64,000 nt of DNA from Mycobacterium terramassiliense (GTDB lineage Bacteria; Actinomycetota; Actinomycetes; Mycobacteriales; Mycobacteriaceae): NCBI RefSeq assembly GCF_900157385.1, contig NZ_LT717697.1:62001-126000 (forward strand), in the 5' to 3' direction. The notes beneath the pieces were generated by a model, which searched no databases, was not told the DNA's origin, and saw nothing but the letters and a program-made list of their open reading frames with translations. The translations under genes were made by a program, and so were the position numbers. Shown one piece after another: positions 55,976 to 64,000 of the stretch; position 1 is the first letter of the stretch, and the number at the start of each line of letters is the position of its first letter.

Positions 55976-56478
55976 TGGTGGTTCCTCGCGGTGTCGAGAC
56001 GGGGATAGGTGCGGCGGAGGGTGGCGATCCCATCGGCGGCGGCTCGCCGGGCGGCGGCAACGCTGCCGCCGAGAATCACTGCTACGTCGGAATAGGGCAG
56101 GCCGCCCAGATAGTGGTATGCCACCGCCTGGCGCTGCTTGGGGGGCAGCCCACCCACCGCGGCGTCGAGGTCGAGATCGTGGGTGTCGGCCCGCTCGCGG
56201 GCGGGGGAGTCGGGGGGATCGGCGACAGGGACGGCCCGTCGCGACGCCGCGCGGGTGATGTCGATGGCTTTGCGATGCGCGATGGTCACCAGCCACGCCT
56301 CGACGTTGGCATCGGCCGGCAGCTGCGGGTACGCCTTCAGGGCGGCCAGGAACGTTTCCGACCACGCGTCGTCGGCGTCGGCGTGACCGATCACCGCGCG
56401 CACGACCCGCCACACCGTGGCGCCGTGGCGGGCCACCACGGCCTCGAACGGTGGCTTGACGTGCCGATCGACCGCCAT
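55972..56478 (-). CDS. ECF-type RNA polymerase sigma factor, coupled to ogt
   Basis: A sigma factor of about 168 residues. Region 2 is at about 8-75 (FEAVVARHGATVWRVVRAVIGHADADDAWSETF, with NVEAWLVTIAHRKAIDITRAASRR). Region 4 is at about 105-160 (VGGLPPKQRQAVAYHYLGGL, SDVAVILGGSVAAARRAAADGIATLR). No anti-sigma gene is adjacent; it is followed directly by ogt. The start could be one codon earlier. The head-to-head arrangement with a second ogt suggests that this factor controls both sides. Confidence 0.9.
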   Translation of the reverse strand: MAVDRHVKPPFEAVVARHGATVWRVVRAVIGHADADDAWSETFLAALKAYPQLPADANVEAWLVTIAHRKAIDITRAASRRAVPVADPPDSPARERADTHDLDLDAAVGGLPPKQRQAVAYHYLGGLPYSDVAVILGGSVAAARRAAADGIATLRRTYPRLDTARNHQ

Positions 56479-56645
56479 CAACAGGCCCGGGCAGGCATTC
56501 GGGTTCCTCCTGACATTCAGCGGCTTCTATTCCGAAGACGCCGGTGCGCTGGCGAACGTGAGATTCAACGAATCTAGTGCCGGCAGGGGTTGGTGAGCTC
56601 ACGTTTTCGCGCCGCCCATCGTTTACCGTGAGAGGAGGTGCAGCG

Positions 56646-57158
56646 ATGCAGACACGACACACGGTGACCGACAGCCCAATCGGTGAGCTCACACTGGCCG
56701 CCGCGGGCGATGCGCTGACGGGTGTGTACTTCCGGAACCACTGGCATCCGCCGACGGCTGGTGCCCTGGGACGCTGCGTGAAGGCGGGCGCCGACGTTCT
56801 GTTCGGCCGGGCGGTCGAGCAGCTGGGTGACTACCTGGGCCGACAGCGCACTCGGTTCGATCTGCCGATCGCGCTGGCCGGGAATCCGCGCCAGCGGCGG
56901 ATCTGGCAACTGTTGCTCGACATCGGGTACGGGGAGACGACCACCTATGGCGAGCTTGCTGCCCAATTGGGCGAGGGCGCCACAGCTTACGAAGTCGGTC
57001 AGGCGGTCGGCCGCAACCCGCTCAGCATCGTCGTTCCGTGCCACCGCGTGGTCGGAAAGAACGGCGCACTCACCGGTTATGCGGGCGGTCTGAAGCGCAA
57101 ACGATTCCTGCTCGACCTGGAGGCGCCGATACCCGCGGCGGCGGGCAGATTGTTCTGA
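56646..57158 (+). CDS. ogt: Methylated-DNA--protein-cysteine methyltransferase, paralogue 2 (arginine finger replaced)
   Basis: A 170-residue alkyltransferase with the active-site motif VVPCHRVVGKNG and a conserved GYGETTTYGELA. The helix that should carry the base-flipping Arg (…KAARAVGGAM in human MGMT) reads ATAYEVGQAVG, so Tyr stands where the Arg finger is expected. This is unusual for a canonical Ogt, and activity on ordinary O6-methylguanine may be lowered. GAGAGGAGG precedes the ATG. The TGA overlaps the oxygenase start (TGATG). Confidence 0.9.
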   Translation: MQTRHTVTDSPIGELTLAAAGDALTGVYFRNHWHPPTAGALGRCVKAGADVLFGRAVEQLGDYLGRQRTRFDLPIALAGNPRQRRIWQLLLDIGYGETTTYGELAAQLGEGATAYEVGQAVGRNPLSIVVPCHRVVGKNGALTGYAGGLKRKRFLLDLEAPIPAAAGRLF

Positions 57159-57871
57159 TGCCCTCGAAATGGGACCGGCGGGTGGACACCGCAGACTGGG
57201 AGGCGGTCGCCGCCGATATGAATGACGTTGGCGGCGCCCTGCTTCCGCGGCTGATCACTCCCAGCGAGTGCGCGGCGGTGCTCGGTCTCTACCCCGACGA
57301 CGGCCTGTTTCGCGCCACCATCGACATGACGCGCCACCGCTATGGGCGGGGCGAATACCGCTACTTCAAGCGACCCTATCCGCAGCCGATCGAGGAGTTG
57401 AAGCAGGCGCTCTACCCTCGGCTCCTGCCGATCGCCCGCGACTGGTGGACCAAGCTGCGCCGCGAGCCGCCCTGGCCCGACACGCTCGACGAGTGGCTGG
57501 ACGTCTGCCATCGAGCCGGCCAGACCAAACCCACGGCCTTGCTGCTGAAATACGGCCCTGGCGACTGGAATGCGTTGCATCGAGACCTTTACGGGGACCT
57601 CGTCTTTCCGTTGCAGGTCGTGATCAACCTCAACGCGCCGGGCGTGGCCCACACCGGCGGGGAGTTTCTGCTCGTCGAGCAGCGGCCGCGGGCGCAGTCA
57701 CGCGGCACCGTGACCACGCTGCCGCAGGGGCATGGCTACGTCTTCACCACCAGGGAACGGCCGATCCGCTCGACACGGGGCTGGTCGGCCGCCCCCGTGC
57801 GGCACGGGGTTTCGGTGGTTCGCTCCGGGGAGCGGTGCACGCTCGGCTTGATCTTCCACGACGCCGCCTGA
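57158..57871 (+). CDS. 2-oxoglutarate/Fe(II)-dependent dioxygenase
   Basis: A 237-residue double-stranded beta-helix oxygenase. The Fe ligands are His and Asp in NALHRDLYG and the distal His in VRHGVS; the 2-oxoglutarate-binding Arg follows in GERCTLGL. The family resembles prolyl-hydroxylase or AlkB-like enzymes. Since it is translationally coupled to ogt (one-base overlap), a role in repair of alkylated DNA or RNA, or in detoxifying the same agents, is likely but not proven. Confidence 0.88.
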   Translation: MPSKWDRRVDTADWEAVAADMNDVGGALLPRLITPSECAAVLGLYPDDGLFRATIDMTRHRYGRGEYRYFKRPYPQPIEELKQALYPRLLPIARDWWTKLRREPPWPDTLDEWLDVCHRAGQTKPTALLLKYGPGDWNALHRDLYGDLVFPLQVVINLNAPGVAHTGGEFLLVEQRPRAQSRGTVTTLPQGHGYVFTTRERPIRSTRGWSAAPVRHGVSVVRSGERCTLGLIFHDAA

Positions 57872-57899
57872 CCGCCCGCGCCTGCGGCACGATGGTGCC

Positions 57900-58565
57900 A
57901 TGGAGCTCTACGACGTCATGCGATCGACGCCCGCCGTGCGCGAATTCGCCGACGACCCGCTTCCCGATGAGGTGCTGGCGCGCATTCTCGACAACGCCCG
58001 GTTTGCGCCGACCGGCGGCAACCGGCAGGGCGTGCGCGTGATCGTCCTCCGCGACGCGCAGACCCGGTCGACCCTGGCCGACCTCGGACTGCCTGCCGCC
58101 CGTCGCTACATCGCGCAGCTCGCACACGGCGAGTCGCCGTGGAATCCGTTGCAGCCGAGCGGCGTCGACGCGTCGACGATCGAGGCGACCGAGCCGCCCG
58201 CGCAGATGTCGGCTCCGATTCGCGAGGCGCCGGTGGTGCTGGTGATCCTCGTGGACCTCGCGGTCGTCGCCGCCACCGATCAGGACCTCGATCGGGTCGG
58301 CGTGGTGCCCGGGGCCTCGGTGTACCCGTTCGTGTGGAACGTGTTGCTGGCCGCGCGCAACGAGGGCTACGGCGGGGTGTTGACCACGATGGCCGTGGCC
58401 GAGGAGCCGCGCGTCAAGGAGCTGCTCGGCGTGCCCGACTCGTACGCCATCGCCGCGGTCGTGCCGCTCGGCAGGCCGGTGCGCCAGGTCACGAAGCTGC
58501 GACGACGGCCGGTTCCGGAATTCGCGACCCGCGAGCGCTTCGACGGAGCACCGTTCGGGCCCTAG
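57900..58565 (+). CDS. Nitroreductase-family flavoprotein
   Basis: A 221-residue FMN-dependent nitroreductase-like protein. The N-terminus MELYDVMRSTPAVREFADDP with RFAPTGGNRQGVRV is the family FMN-binding pattern, and WNVLLAARNEGYGGVLTTMAV is the conserved C-terminal stretch. It may reduce nitro groups or quinones. It lies 28 bases after the dioxygenase in the same direction, so may be part of the repair operon. Confidence 0.92.
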   Translation: MELYDVMRSTPAVREFADDPLPDEVLARILDNARFAPTGGNRQGVRVIVLRDAQTRSTLADLGLPAARRYIAQLAHGESPWNPLQPSGVDASTIEATEPPAQMSAPIREAPVVLVILVDLAVVAATDQDLDRVGVVPGASVYPFVWNVLLAARNEGYGGVLTTMAVAEEPRVKELLGVPDSYAIAAVVPLGRPVRQVTKLRRRPVPEFATRERFDGAPFGP

Positions 58566-58588
58566 GCGGCCTCGTCGCGCCGTGGTTG

Positions 58589-59020
58589 TCAGGCGAAGGG
58601 GCAGCCGGGGTTTGCCGCATCCTCGGCCAGGGGTTTACCTGAGGGCAGGACGTAGATGACCTCCAAGATCACCGGCGTTGCGCCCAGATTGCGGCCAAGG
58701 TGCACGTGCTCGGGCCCCGCAGGTTCGTTGATCGTGTCACCCGGGTTGTAGACGCCGTCGACCGAGCAATTGGCGGAGTAGTGGGTGAGCGTCCCTTGCT
58801 TGATCGCGCCGACCAACGTGCCGTCGTGGAAGTGCCAGCCCGTGCTGCCGCCGGGGGCGATGGTGCTTTCGCGAATGATGAAATCTCTTCCGTCTTGCGA
58901 GGATTGGTTGAGGGTTTGCGAATTCACGCCGCTGTCGGGCGTCGCAAGGCTTCGGCCGGGCGGTGTGACGAATGACAGCGCGACGACAAGTGGGAGAACA
59001 CCGACGGTGCGTGGACGCAT
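58589..59020 (-). CDS. Secreted cupin-domain protein
   Basis: A 143-residue exported cupin. The signal peptide (VGVLPLVVALSFVTPPGRSLA) is followed by a single cupin barrel: GGSTGWHFHDGTLVGAIKQG provides metal-binding His and the second motif is EPAGPEHVHLGRNLG. The catalytic role is unknown; cupins in this setting may be dioxygenase- or isomerase-like. I chose the ATG at 59020 with GAGAGG upstream. It is convergent with the nitroreductase. Confidence 0.9.
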   Translation of the reverse strand: MRPRTVGVLPLVVALSFVTPPGRSLATPDSGVNSQTLNQSSQDGRDFIIRESTIAPGGSTGWHFHDGTLVGAIKQGTLTHYSANCSVDGVYNPGDTINEPAGPEHVHLGRNLGATPVILEVIYVLPSGKPLAEDAANPGCPFA

Positions 59021-59141
59021 CAATGTGGCCTCTCTTCCGACTCCGCCGCCTCTAAGAGTCCTTCTATCAGAGCAATGAAGTGTCGTAGTGTCCAGTGAAC
59101 GGTGTTCATCCAGAAACCAGCTGGATAGAGGAGTCAATGAA

Positions 59142-59720
59142 TTGACACGAATCGCGCCTTCCGAAGCCTTCGCCGCGGTGCCGACACAGGATCTCGGTCA
59201 AGGGGATCGGATCAACCTCGGTGTGGCCGCGATCATGGGTCGCCTCCCCGCGGTCGCCGAGGCCCTGGGCTCGTTGACCGCGGCCCTGCGCTACTCCGGG
59301 ACGCTGCCGCCCCGGTTGCTCGAGCTGGTGCGGCTGCGCATCGCGTTTTTCAACCAATGCCGAAGCTGCATGGCGGTGCGCTACCAAAGCGCCATCGACG
59401 ACGGCCTCGACGACGACGCCGTCTGCTCGCTGGAACGGCCGGCCGACGCCGAAAACCTCTCGGCCGCCGAGCGATCCGCCCTGCGCTTCGCCGAGCTCTT
59501 CGCCACCAACCATCTCGCCATCGACGAGACGGTTTACGACGAGCTGCGCGGGCACTTCAGCGAAGACCAGTTGGTGGAACTCGGCGTGCATTGCGCCGTC
59601 GCGCTGGGCATCGGACGCCTCGCCGCTTCCTGGGACGTCAGCGACGATCTCCCCGATAGGCCGGCGTCGCCCGAACGGCTGGCGCCATGGAACTCCGAAT
59701 CGGTGGTGGCGACGGGCTAG
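59142..59720 (+). CDS. Carboxymuconolactone-decarboxylase/AhpD-like protein
   Basis: A protein of about 192 residues with the CxxC redox motif of the AhpD/CMD superfamily: Cys73-Arg-Ser-Cys76 in FFNQCRSCMAVR. AhpD-type proteins act in peroxide defence. I chose the TTG at 59142 because AGAGGAG is eight bases upstream; the frame continues to a GTG at 59088 without a clear ribosome site. It is divergent from the cupin gene. CMD-type proteins are the usual partners of ECF41 sigma factors, though here the sigma gene is far away. Confidence 0.85.
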   Translation: MTRIAPSEAFAAVPTQDLGQGDRINLGVAAIMGRLPAVAEALGSLTAALRYSGTLPPRLLELVRLRIAFFNQCRSCMAVRYQSAIDDGLDDDAVCSLERPADAENLSAAERSALRFAELFATNHLAIDETVYDELRGHFSEDQLVELGVHCAVALGIGRLAASWDVSDDLPDRPASPERLAPWNSESVVATG

Positions 59721-60119
59721 CTGACTCGTCCGCTGCCCGGCAGCATCGGAAGCTCGGTCCACCACCGTTCTCTTCCCAAGGGGCCCCCAGCGGTGAACCG
59801 TAGAAGCAGATATATCGCTCTGTTGCCGCCACATCCACGGAGAAAGGGGCCGAATTGACCCGCAGTGGGGCCGGCCCAGTCGGCGGGTTGGCGGGAACTG
59901 GAGCGCCGTGCTGCTATGCTTGGGACAACGTTGGCTGTCTTACTCGGCAGCCGGCACGTCGTGAAACGCTTCTTCATCCTTCCGGCGCCCGCCCTGATTC
60001 AGTGGCGGACGCAATGAACCTGGCGCAGTTCGTATCGCGGCGATCGATTTTGCCCACCGGCAATCTCGCCACCCTGTGCTGACAGTCGCGCGGACTTCCC
60101 CGCCAACTCGGCACACCCG
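59721..60119. other. Leader region of the DEAD-box helicase
   Basis: About 400 bases with no convincing coding sequence. It may hold a promoter and a long 5' leader, as is common for cold-shock helicases (inference). I see no strong terminator hairpin for the upstream gene; only a short CTGCCCGGCAG stem near 59732. A possible promoter was not identified with confidence. Confidence 0.4.
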
Positions 60120-61415
60120 ATGCTGAAAGACATCACATTGACTACTGGCAAAACTTTTGCCGACCTTGGCGTGCGTGAATCACTCACCGACGTGCTCACC
60201 GCGCAGGGGATCACCCACCCGTTTCCCATCCAAATCGAAACGCTCCCGGACACACTCTCAGGCCGTGACGTACTCGGCCGCGGCAAGACGGGCAGCGGCA
60301 AGACGCTCGCCTTCTCGATCCCCATGGTCAGCAGGCTCGTCGGACATCCCCGCCGTCCGTCCCGACCATCGGGTCTGGTGTTGGCGCCGACGCGCGAGCT
60401 TGCCAGCCAGATAACCGCGGCGCTGGAACCGTTGGCCGCCGCCAACAACCTCCGTGTGACCACCATTTTCGGGGGCGTACCGCAGGGCAAGCAGGTGGCT
60501 GCGCTGAAGTCTGGCGTCGACATTGTCGTGGCGTGCCCCGGCCGCCTCGAAGACCTGATGAGGCAACGCGTGATCAGCCTGGACTCGATCGAGATCACCG
60601 TGATCGACGAAGCCGATCACATGGCCGATCTCGGCTTCCTGCCCGGTGTCACTCGGATTTTGGCGGCCACCCCGAGCGGCGGCCAGCGGCTGCTGTTCTC
60701 TGCAACCCTCGACAATGGCGTCGACAAGCTCGTCAACCGATTCCTTCGCAACGCGGTGCTGCACTCTGTCGACGGCTCCAACTCGCCGGTGTCCGAGATG
60801 ACCCACCATGTGTTCCACGTCTCTGGCGCGCAAGCCAAGAAGGAGCTGGTTCACCGGCTCGCCGCTGGTAGCGGCCGCCGAATCCTGTTCATGCGCACCA
60901 AACATCAAGCGCGCAAGCTCGCCAAGCAGCTCACCGAATCCGGTGTGCCGGCAGTTGATCTGCACGGCAACCTTTCTCAACCGGCGCGCGATCGGAACCT
61001 CGCCGCGTTCAGTACCGGTGAGGCACGGGTATTGGTGGCCACCGACATCGCCGCGCGCGGCGTGCATGTCGACGGAATCGAATTGGTGGTGCACATCGAT
61101 CCGCCCGCCGAGCACAAGGCCTACCTGCACCGGTCCGGACGAACGGCGCGGGCCGGAAACGCCGGCGACGTCGTGACCGTCGTCCTGCCCGAGCAGCGCA
61201 AGGACACCCATGCGCTGATGCGCCGCGCGGGCATCCGTGTCACTCCCCAGGAGGTCACCGTCGACTCGGCCGCCGTGCACGCGGTGGCCGGTGAAATGGC
61301 GCCCTACCGCGCTCCCGCTCCGAGGCAGCCGGTTGCGGCGCATCCGTCGCAGCCGCGTCGGCCGCGTCCCGCCGGCCGCAGACGTAGCCGTCGACCCGGT
61401 GCCGCGCAGCGTTAA
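60120..61415 (+). CDS. DEAD-box RNA helicase
   Basis: A 431-residue helicase of the RhlE/CsdA class. Motifs in order: Q motif (PFPIQIETLP), I (GRGKTGSGKT), Ia (PTRELA), II (VIDEADHMADLG, near residue 162), III (FSATLD), IV-like region, V (VLVATDIAARGVH), VI (HRSGRTARAG). The C-terminus is a short basic Pro/Arg-rich tail for RNA binding. It should unwind RNA structures in ribosome assembly or mRNA decay, often under cold stress. A cold-shock gene follows 103 bases downstream. Confidence 0.95.
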   Translation: MLKDITLTTGKTFADLGVRESLTDVLTAQGITHPFPIQIETLPDTLSGRDVLGRGKTGSGKTLAFSIPMVSRLVGHPRRPSRPSGLVLAPTRELASQITAALEPLAAANNLRVTTIFGGVPQGKQVAALKSGVDIVVACPGRLEDLMRQRVISLDSIEITVIDEADHMADLGFLPGVTRILAATPSGGQRLLFSATLDNGVDKLVNRFLRNAVLHSVDGSNSPVSEMTHHVFHVSGAQAKKELVHRLAAGSGRRILFMRTKHQARKLAKQLTESGVPAVDLHGNLSQPARDRNLAAFSTGEARVLVATDIAARGVHVDGIELVVHIDPPAEHKAYLHRSGRTARAGNAGDVVTVVLPEQRKDTHALMRRAGIRVTPQEVTVDSAAVHAVAGEMAPYRAPAPRQPVAAHPSQPRRPRPAGRRRSRRPGAAQR

Positions 61416-61518
61416 TTGTCCCAGCTGCACAACGGTTCTCATGAACGGACCGGTCGTGCTAATTTGATCGTGTGGATGTTTTAGGTACATCCCGCATTTA
61501 GATGAGAGAAGAAAGTAA

Positions 61519-61722
61519 ATGGCACAGGGAACTGTGAAATGGTTCAACGGTGAAAAGGGCTTCGGCTTCATCACCCCTGACGACGGCGCGAAGGACCTCT
61601 TCGTCCACTACTCCGAGATCCAGGGCAGCGGTTACCGCTCGCTCGAGGAGAACCAGCGTGTTCAATTCGAGGTGGGGCAAGGGGCCAAGGGGCCTCAGGC
61701 AATCGGAGTGAGTGCCGTCTAG
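61519..61722 (+). CDS. cspA: Cold-shock protein
   Basis: A 67-residue CSD protein, the same length as mycobacterial CspA. The RNP1 motif is KGFGFI and RNP2 is LFVHY. Single-domain RNA chaperone. The start ATG is preceded by AGAAGAAAG. It lies downstream of the DEAD-box helicase, with its own likely promoter in the AT-rich 61460-61500, and ends at a strong hairpin. Confidence 0.96.
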   Translation: MAQGTVKWFNGEKGFGFITPDDGAKDLFVHYSEIQGSGYRSLEENQRVQFEVGQGAKGPQAIGVSAV

Positions 61723-61740
61723 GAAACTCACACTCGTGAC

Positions 61741-61775
61741 AGTGGGCTGGTGCGATCGCTTCGCACCAGCCCACT
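61741..61775 (+). terminator. Strong hairpin after cspA
   Basis: AGTGGGCTGGTGCGA (61741-61755) pairs perfectly with its complement at 61761-61775 around TCGCT. The 15-base stem just past the stop marks the end of the cspA transcript. No long U-run follows, as is normal for mycobacterial terminators. Confidence 0.85.
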
Positions 61776-62541
61776 GGGCTTTCCGGAGCCTGCGATTGGC
61801 CGCCGAAAATCCTTTCGGTGCCCGATCCTGTCCGTCGACACCTGGTACCGATTCCAGAGCTCATCGCGACAACGGCGACATGGACACACAACCTGTCGGC
61901 GAAGCCGAATTCAGGCTTGCGACGCTGTTTTCACCAGCGCGTCAACGACGATGGAGTGGGGCGGCAAATCGTCACGTGATGAAACACGCCCACGTACCCT
62001 TCCGCTCGGCACGGGCGCGGAGTCGCCCCGGAGGAGTGAAGCGATGAGGCCCGGGTCCCTGCCGGGCGCACTTGCCATGCGGTCGATTAAGGACGTCGGT
62101 CAATGACGTCGGTCGCGACCCGATGGCCGGACTGAGCGCCGGTCGCGGTCACGCGGTCGCGCATTCCGACGTGTGGTGCGAGAGTTCAATGACCGCGCGC
62201 ACCAACCCAATTCGTCACAGTGACGTATTGGGGTCGTGCGGTGGGGAGAAGAAGGAGCGGTCGGCGGACTCGGCGACGGGTCGGCCAGCCGCCGCGGGGC
62301 GTTCGAGTTCCAGGCTCGCGGCCCGGGTCGTCGAAGGATTGATCGAACGGCCGGGCTCAGGTCCGAGTGTGCGGTTATGGATGCAGGGCGATGTGGGCGC
62401 GCCGTGCTTGCGGGGTCCCAATCGTTCGGTGCGGATGCGTGGTCGGGCTGCCGGCTGCGAATCCGTTGTACCGATAAGCGACATTATGTCAAGTAAGCTG
62501 CTGTGTGGTCTGAAACATCCGGGGTTCATGCTCAGCAGCTA
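61776..62541. other. Gene-poor stretch
   Basis: About 770 bases without a recognisable gene. Reading frames in it show no family motifs or consistent third-position GC. Composition looks less GC-biased than the rest of the window. It separates cspA from a cytochrome P450 remnant, which suggests eroded or transferred DNA. Confidence 0.5.
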
Positions 62542-63085
62542 TATGTCCGCCGGCGCCAATCTCGAACTCGACGACATCGTCGCCACCGCCATCATCATCG
62601 CAATCGCCGGCCACGAAACCACTGCAAATCTCCTCGGCACGGCAATGATTCGCCTCCTGACACCCCAACGCCACGGCATCCGACCAATCGACACCATCGA
62701 CGCCGTCGACGATCGACTGGTCACCGAGCTGCTGCGCCTCGACGGCCCCGCAAGCCGTGGTACGCACGACCACACACGACCACACGTTCAGCGACGTCAC
62801 CATCCACGCCGGCGAACCCGCCCTCGTCGTCCTCGCCGCCGCCAACCGCGACCCAGCCATCTTCAATTCACCCGATCAACTCCAAACAGACCGGCCCGGG
62901 CCAGCACCGCTCACCTTCGGCCACGGCGCACACTATGCCTGGGAGCAGCACTAGCCCGCCTCGAGACCGCCACAGCGCTCCAAGGAGTCCTAGCTCGCCG
63001 ATCCACTCTGTGCGGTAACCCAACATGGCGAGACAACCCAGCCATCCGCGGACCCCAGACGCTCCCCTGCCGCTTCACCACATAA
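62542..63085 (+). pseudogene. Cytochrome P450 remnant, C-terminal half with two frameshifts
   Basis: Pieces of a bacterial P450 are visible in order: LELDDIVATAIIIAIAGHETTANLL (I helix with the oxygen-binding AGHETT), then VTELLRLDGPAS (K helix ExxR), then in the next frame VVRTTTHDHTFSD and AAANRDPAIFNSPDQL, and the heme-binding FGHGAHY; back in the first frame CLGAALARLETA with the heme Cys. An extra base near 62756 and a missing one near 62937 break the frame; a corrected reading would join cleanly. The first half of the gene is absent. So it is a truncated, frameshifted relic. Confidence 0.8.
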
Positions 63086-63373
63086 CACGTTGTCGAGACA
63101 CAGCCCTACAAACCGGGAACCACCATGCCGACCCAACCTCGTGTGCTGCTGTTGTCACCCACACGATCCTGCGCACTATCGAGCCGAGAGTGACCATCAC
63201 CAACACTCCTCACGACGCCGAAACCACGGTGCTGCACTACCTGCTTGACGATCGTCGGCGTCACCGCGCCCATGTGAGAATCGGCCAGATCGTCCCTCCT
63301 GGTCCGCGATGTCCTATCTCGACGGTATTGCAATGAACGGAATTCGGGACTAACACTGGGCGGATGCGCGCTC

Positions 63374-63997
63374 GTGATTGCGCTCTCGTCGCCCGTAACC
63401 GTCGTGGTGACGTTGGTGCTGCTCGTTCACAACGACCGACCCCATTCGTCCAGCATCGCGTACTTGTCGGGCCGAGAGGCGGCGCTAGCCGTACTCACGA
63501 CCGCATTTATGCATATCCCGCTATCACTCGCAGGTCTGGACGGGCCCAGACCGGCCTGGACCAGCTGGGCGATCATCGTAGCGGGCGCGCTGCTCGTCAT
63601 GCTCGGCGTGCGGCAATGGCGGCGGCGCGGCAAAACTGATCGCACACGCAGCTGGGAGGACAATATCGCAAGGATGGGCCCTAAGACCTCTGCTGCTGCA
63701 GGAATCTTCACCGGGCTGAATGCGAAAGTCCTCGCCGTCAGTGCAGCCGTCGGTGTCCACGTTGGGGCCCTACACTCGCCAATCCTTGGTGCAGCAGGCA
63801 TGGTCGCCTACTACGCGGTGTTAGCGAATTCGACTGTCGCCGCACCCATCCTGGCTTATCTCATTGCCCGACCACGGATCGACCCGCTCCTGAAACGCCT
63901 CCGACACTGGATGCAAATCCAGCACCGGGCGTTGACAGCGACACTCCTCGTCGTATTCGGTTGCGCGATGGTCCTCTATGGGATCGCCGGCATATGA
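63374..63997 (+). CDS. GAP (Sap/LysE-like) family membrane protein
   Basis: A 207-residue membrane protein with about six hydrophobic helices (ALSSPVTVVVTLVLLV; AIIVAGALLVMLGVRQW; and a last TATLLVVFGCAMVLYGIAGI). It resembles the mycobacterial GAP/Sap proteins that help export glycolipids. The start shown is GTG at 63374, but in-frame sequence upstream (GLTLGGCALV) looks like family N-terminus without any start codon, so the gene may be 5'-truncated or mutated. The 288-base stretch before it (63086-63373) holds no clear gene. Confidence 0.65.
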   Translation: MIALSSPVTVVVTLVLLVHNDRPHSSSIAYLSGREAALAVLTTAFMHIPLSLAGLDGPRPAWTSWAIIVAGALLVMLGVRQWRRRGKTDRTRSWEDNIARMGPKTSAAAGIFTGLNAKVLAVSAAVGVHVGALHSPILGAAGMVAYYAVLANSTVAAPILAYLIARPRIDPLLKRLRHWMQIQHRALTATLLVVFGCAMVLYGIAGI

Positions 63998-64000
63998 AAC

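Noticed and set aside
56593..56692. Two copies of GTGAGCTCAC, one before and one inside ogt paralogue 2
   Set aside because: Short palindrome, and the second copy encodes conserved GEL residues, so chance or coding constraint is likely.
62072..62541. Open frame leading into the P450 remnant
   Set aside because: Its translation before LELDDIV shows no P450 similarity, so it is not counted as part of the gene.

Overview
The window reads as chromosomal DNA of a slow-growing, nontuberculous Mycobacterium (M. avium-complex-like or a relative; this is inference). The DNA is very GC-rich. Markers include a complete yrbE/mce operon, an MmpS/MmpL pair, DUF3349, DUF732 and DUF3097 proteins, a PncA with every catalytic residue at M. 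tuberculosis numbering, and a sugar ABC transporter laid out like M. tuberculosis Rv2042c-Rv2038c beside pncA. GTG and TTG starts and ATGA-type gene overlaps are common.

Layout. 1-10.8 kb: a carboxylesterase tail, an aminoglycoside-phosphotransferase-like fusion, gluconokinase, a DoxX protein with 22-residue repeats, pncA, the Rv2042c homologue, a DoxX/SigJ-type sigma pair, and a sugar importer. 10.8-15.1 kb: DUF3349, then rhomboid protease, GlgX and DUF3097. 15.4-19.3 kb: a compact operon OsmC - cyanase - acyl-CoA-dehydrogenase-like - sigma factor - zinc anti-sigma - formate/nitrite-type channel, followed by a universal stress protein. 20.4-24.8 kb: a TetR-controlled aromatic ring-cleavage operon. 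24.8-25.6 kb: a small zinc-ribbon gene behind an IdeR/DtxR-like box, and a protein made of three tandem Phd antitoxin modules. 25.8-36.7 kb: an eight-gene mce operon with a TetR gene. 37-47 kb: oxidoreductases, thioesterases and acyl-CoA dehydrogenase of lipid or steroid character. 47.4-53.8 kb: DUF732, fabG3, mmpL/mmpS with TetR, and an HSL-type esterase. 53.9-59.7 kb: aldehyde dehydrogenase, then a divergent alkylation-repair cluster (sigma factor-ogt facing ogt-2OG dioxygenase), nitroreductase, cupin and AhpD-like protein. 60.1-61.8 kb: DEAD-box helicase and cold-shock protein ending at a strong hairpin. 61.8-64 kb: gene-poor and of different composition, with a frameshifted cytochrome P450 remnant and a GAP-family membrane protein.

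The most interesting units are the cyanase/sigma/anti-sigma/channel operon, the divergent ogt cluster (one Ogt has lost its arginine finger), and the triple-Phd protein. Several TetR loci carry matching inverted repeats that suggest their operators. All functional assignments come from reading motifs and from family knowledge; no database search was run.
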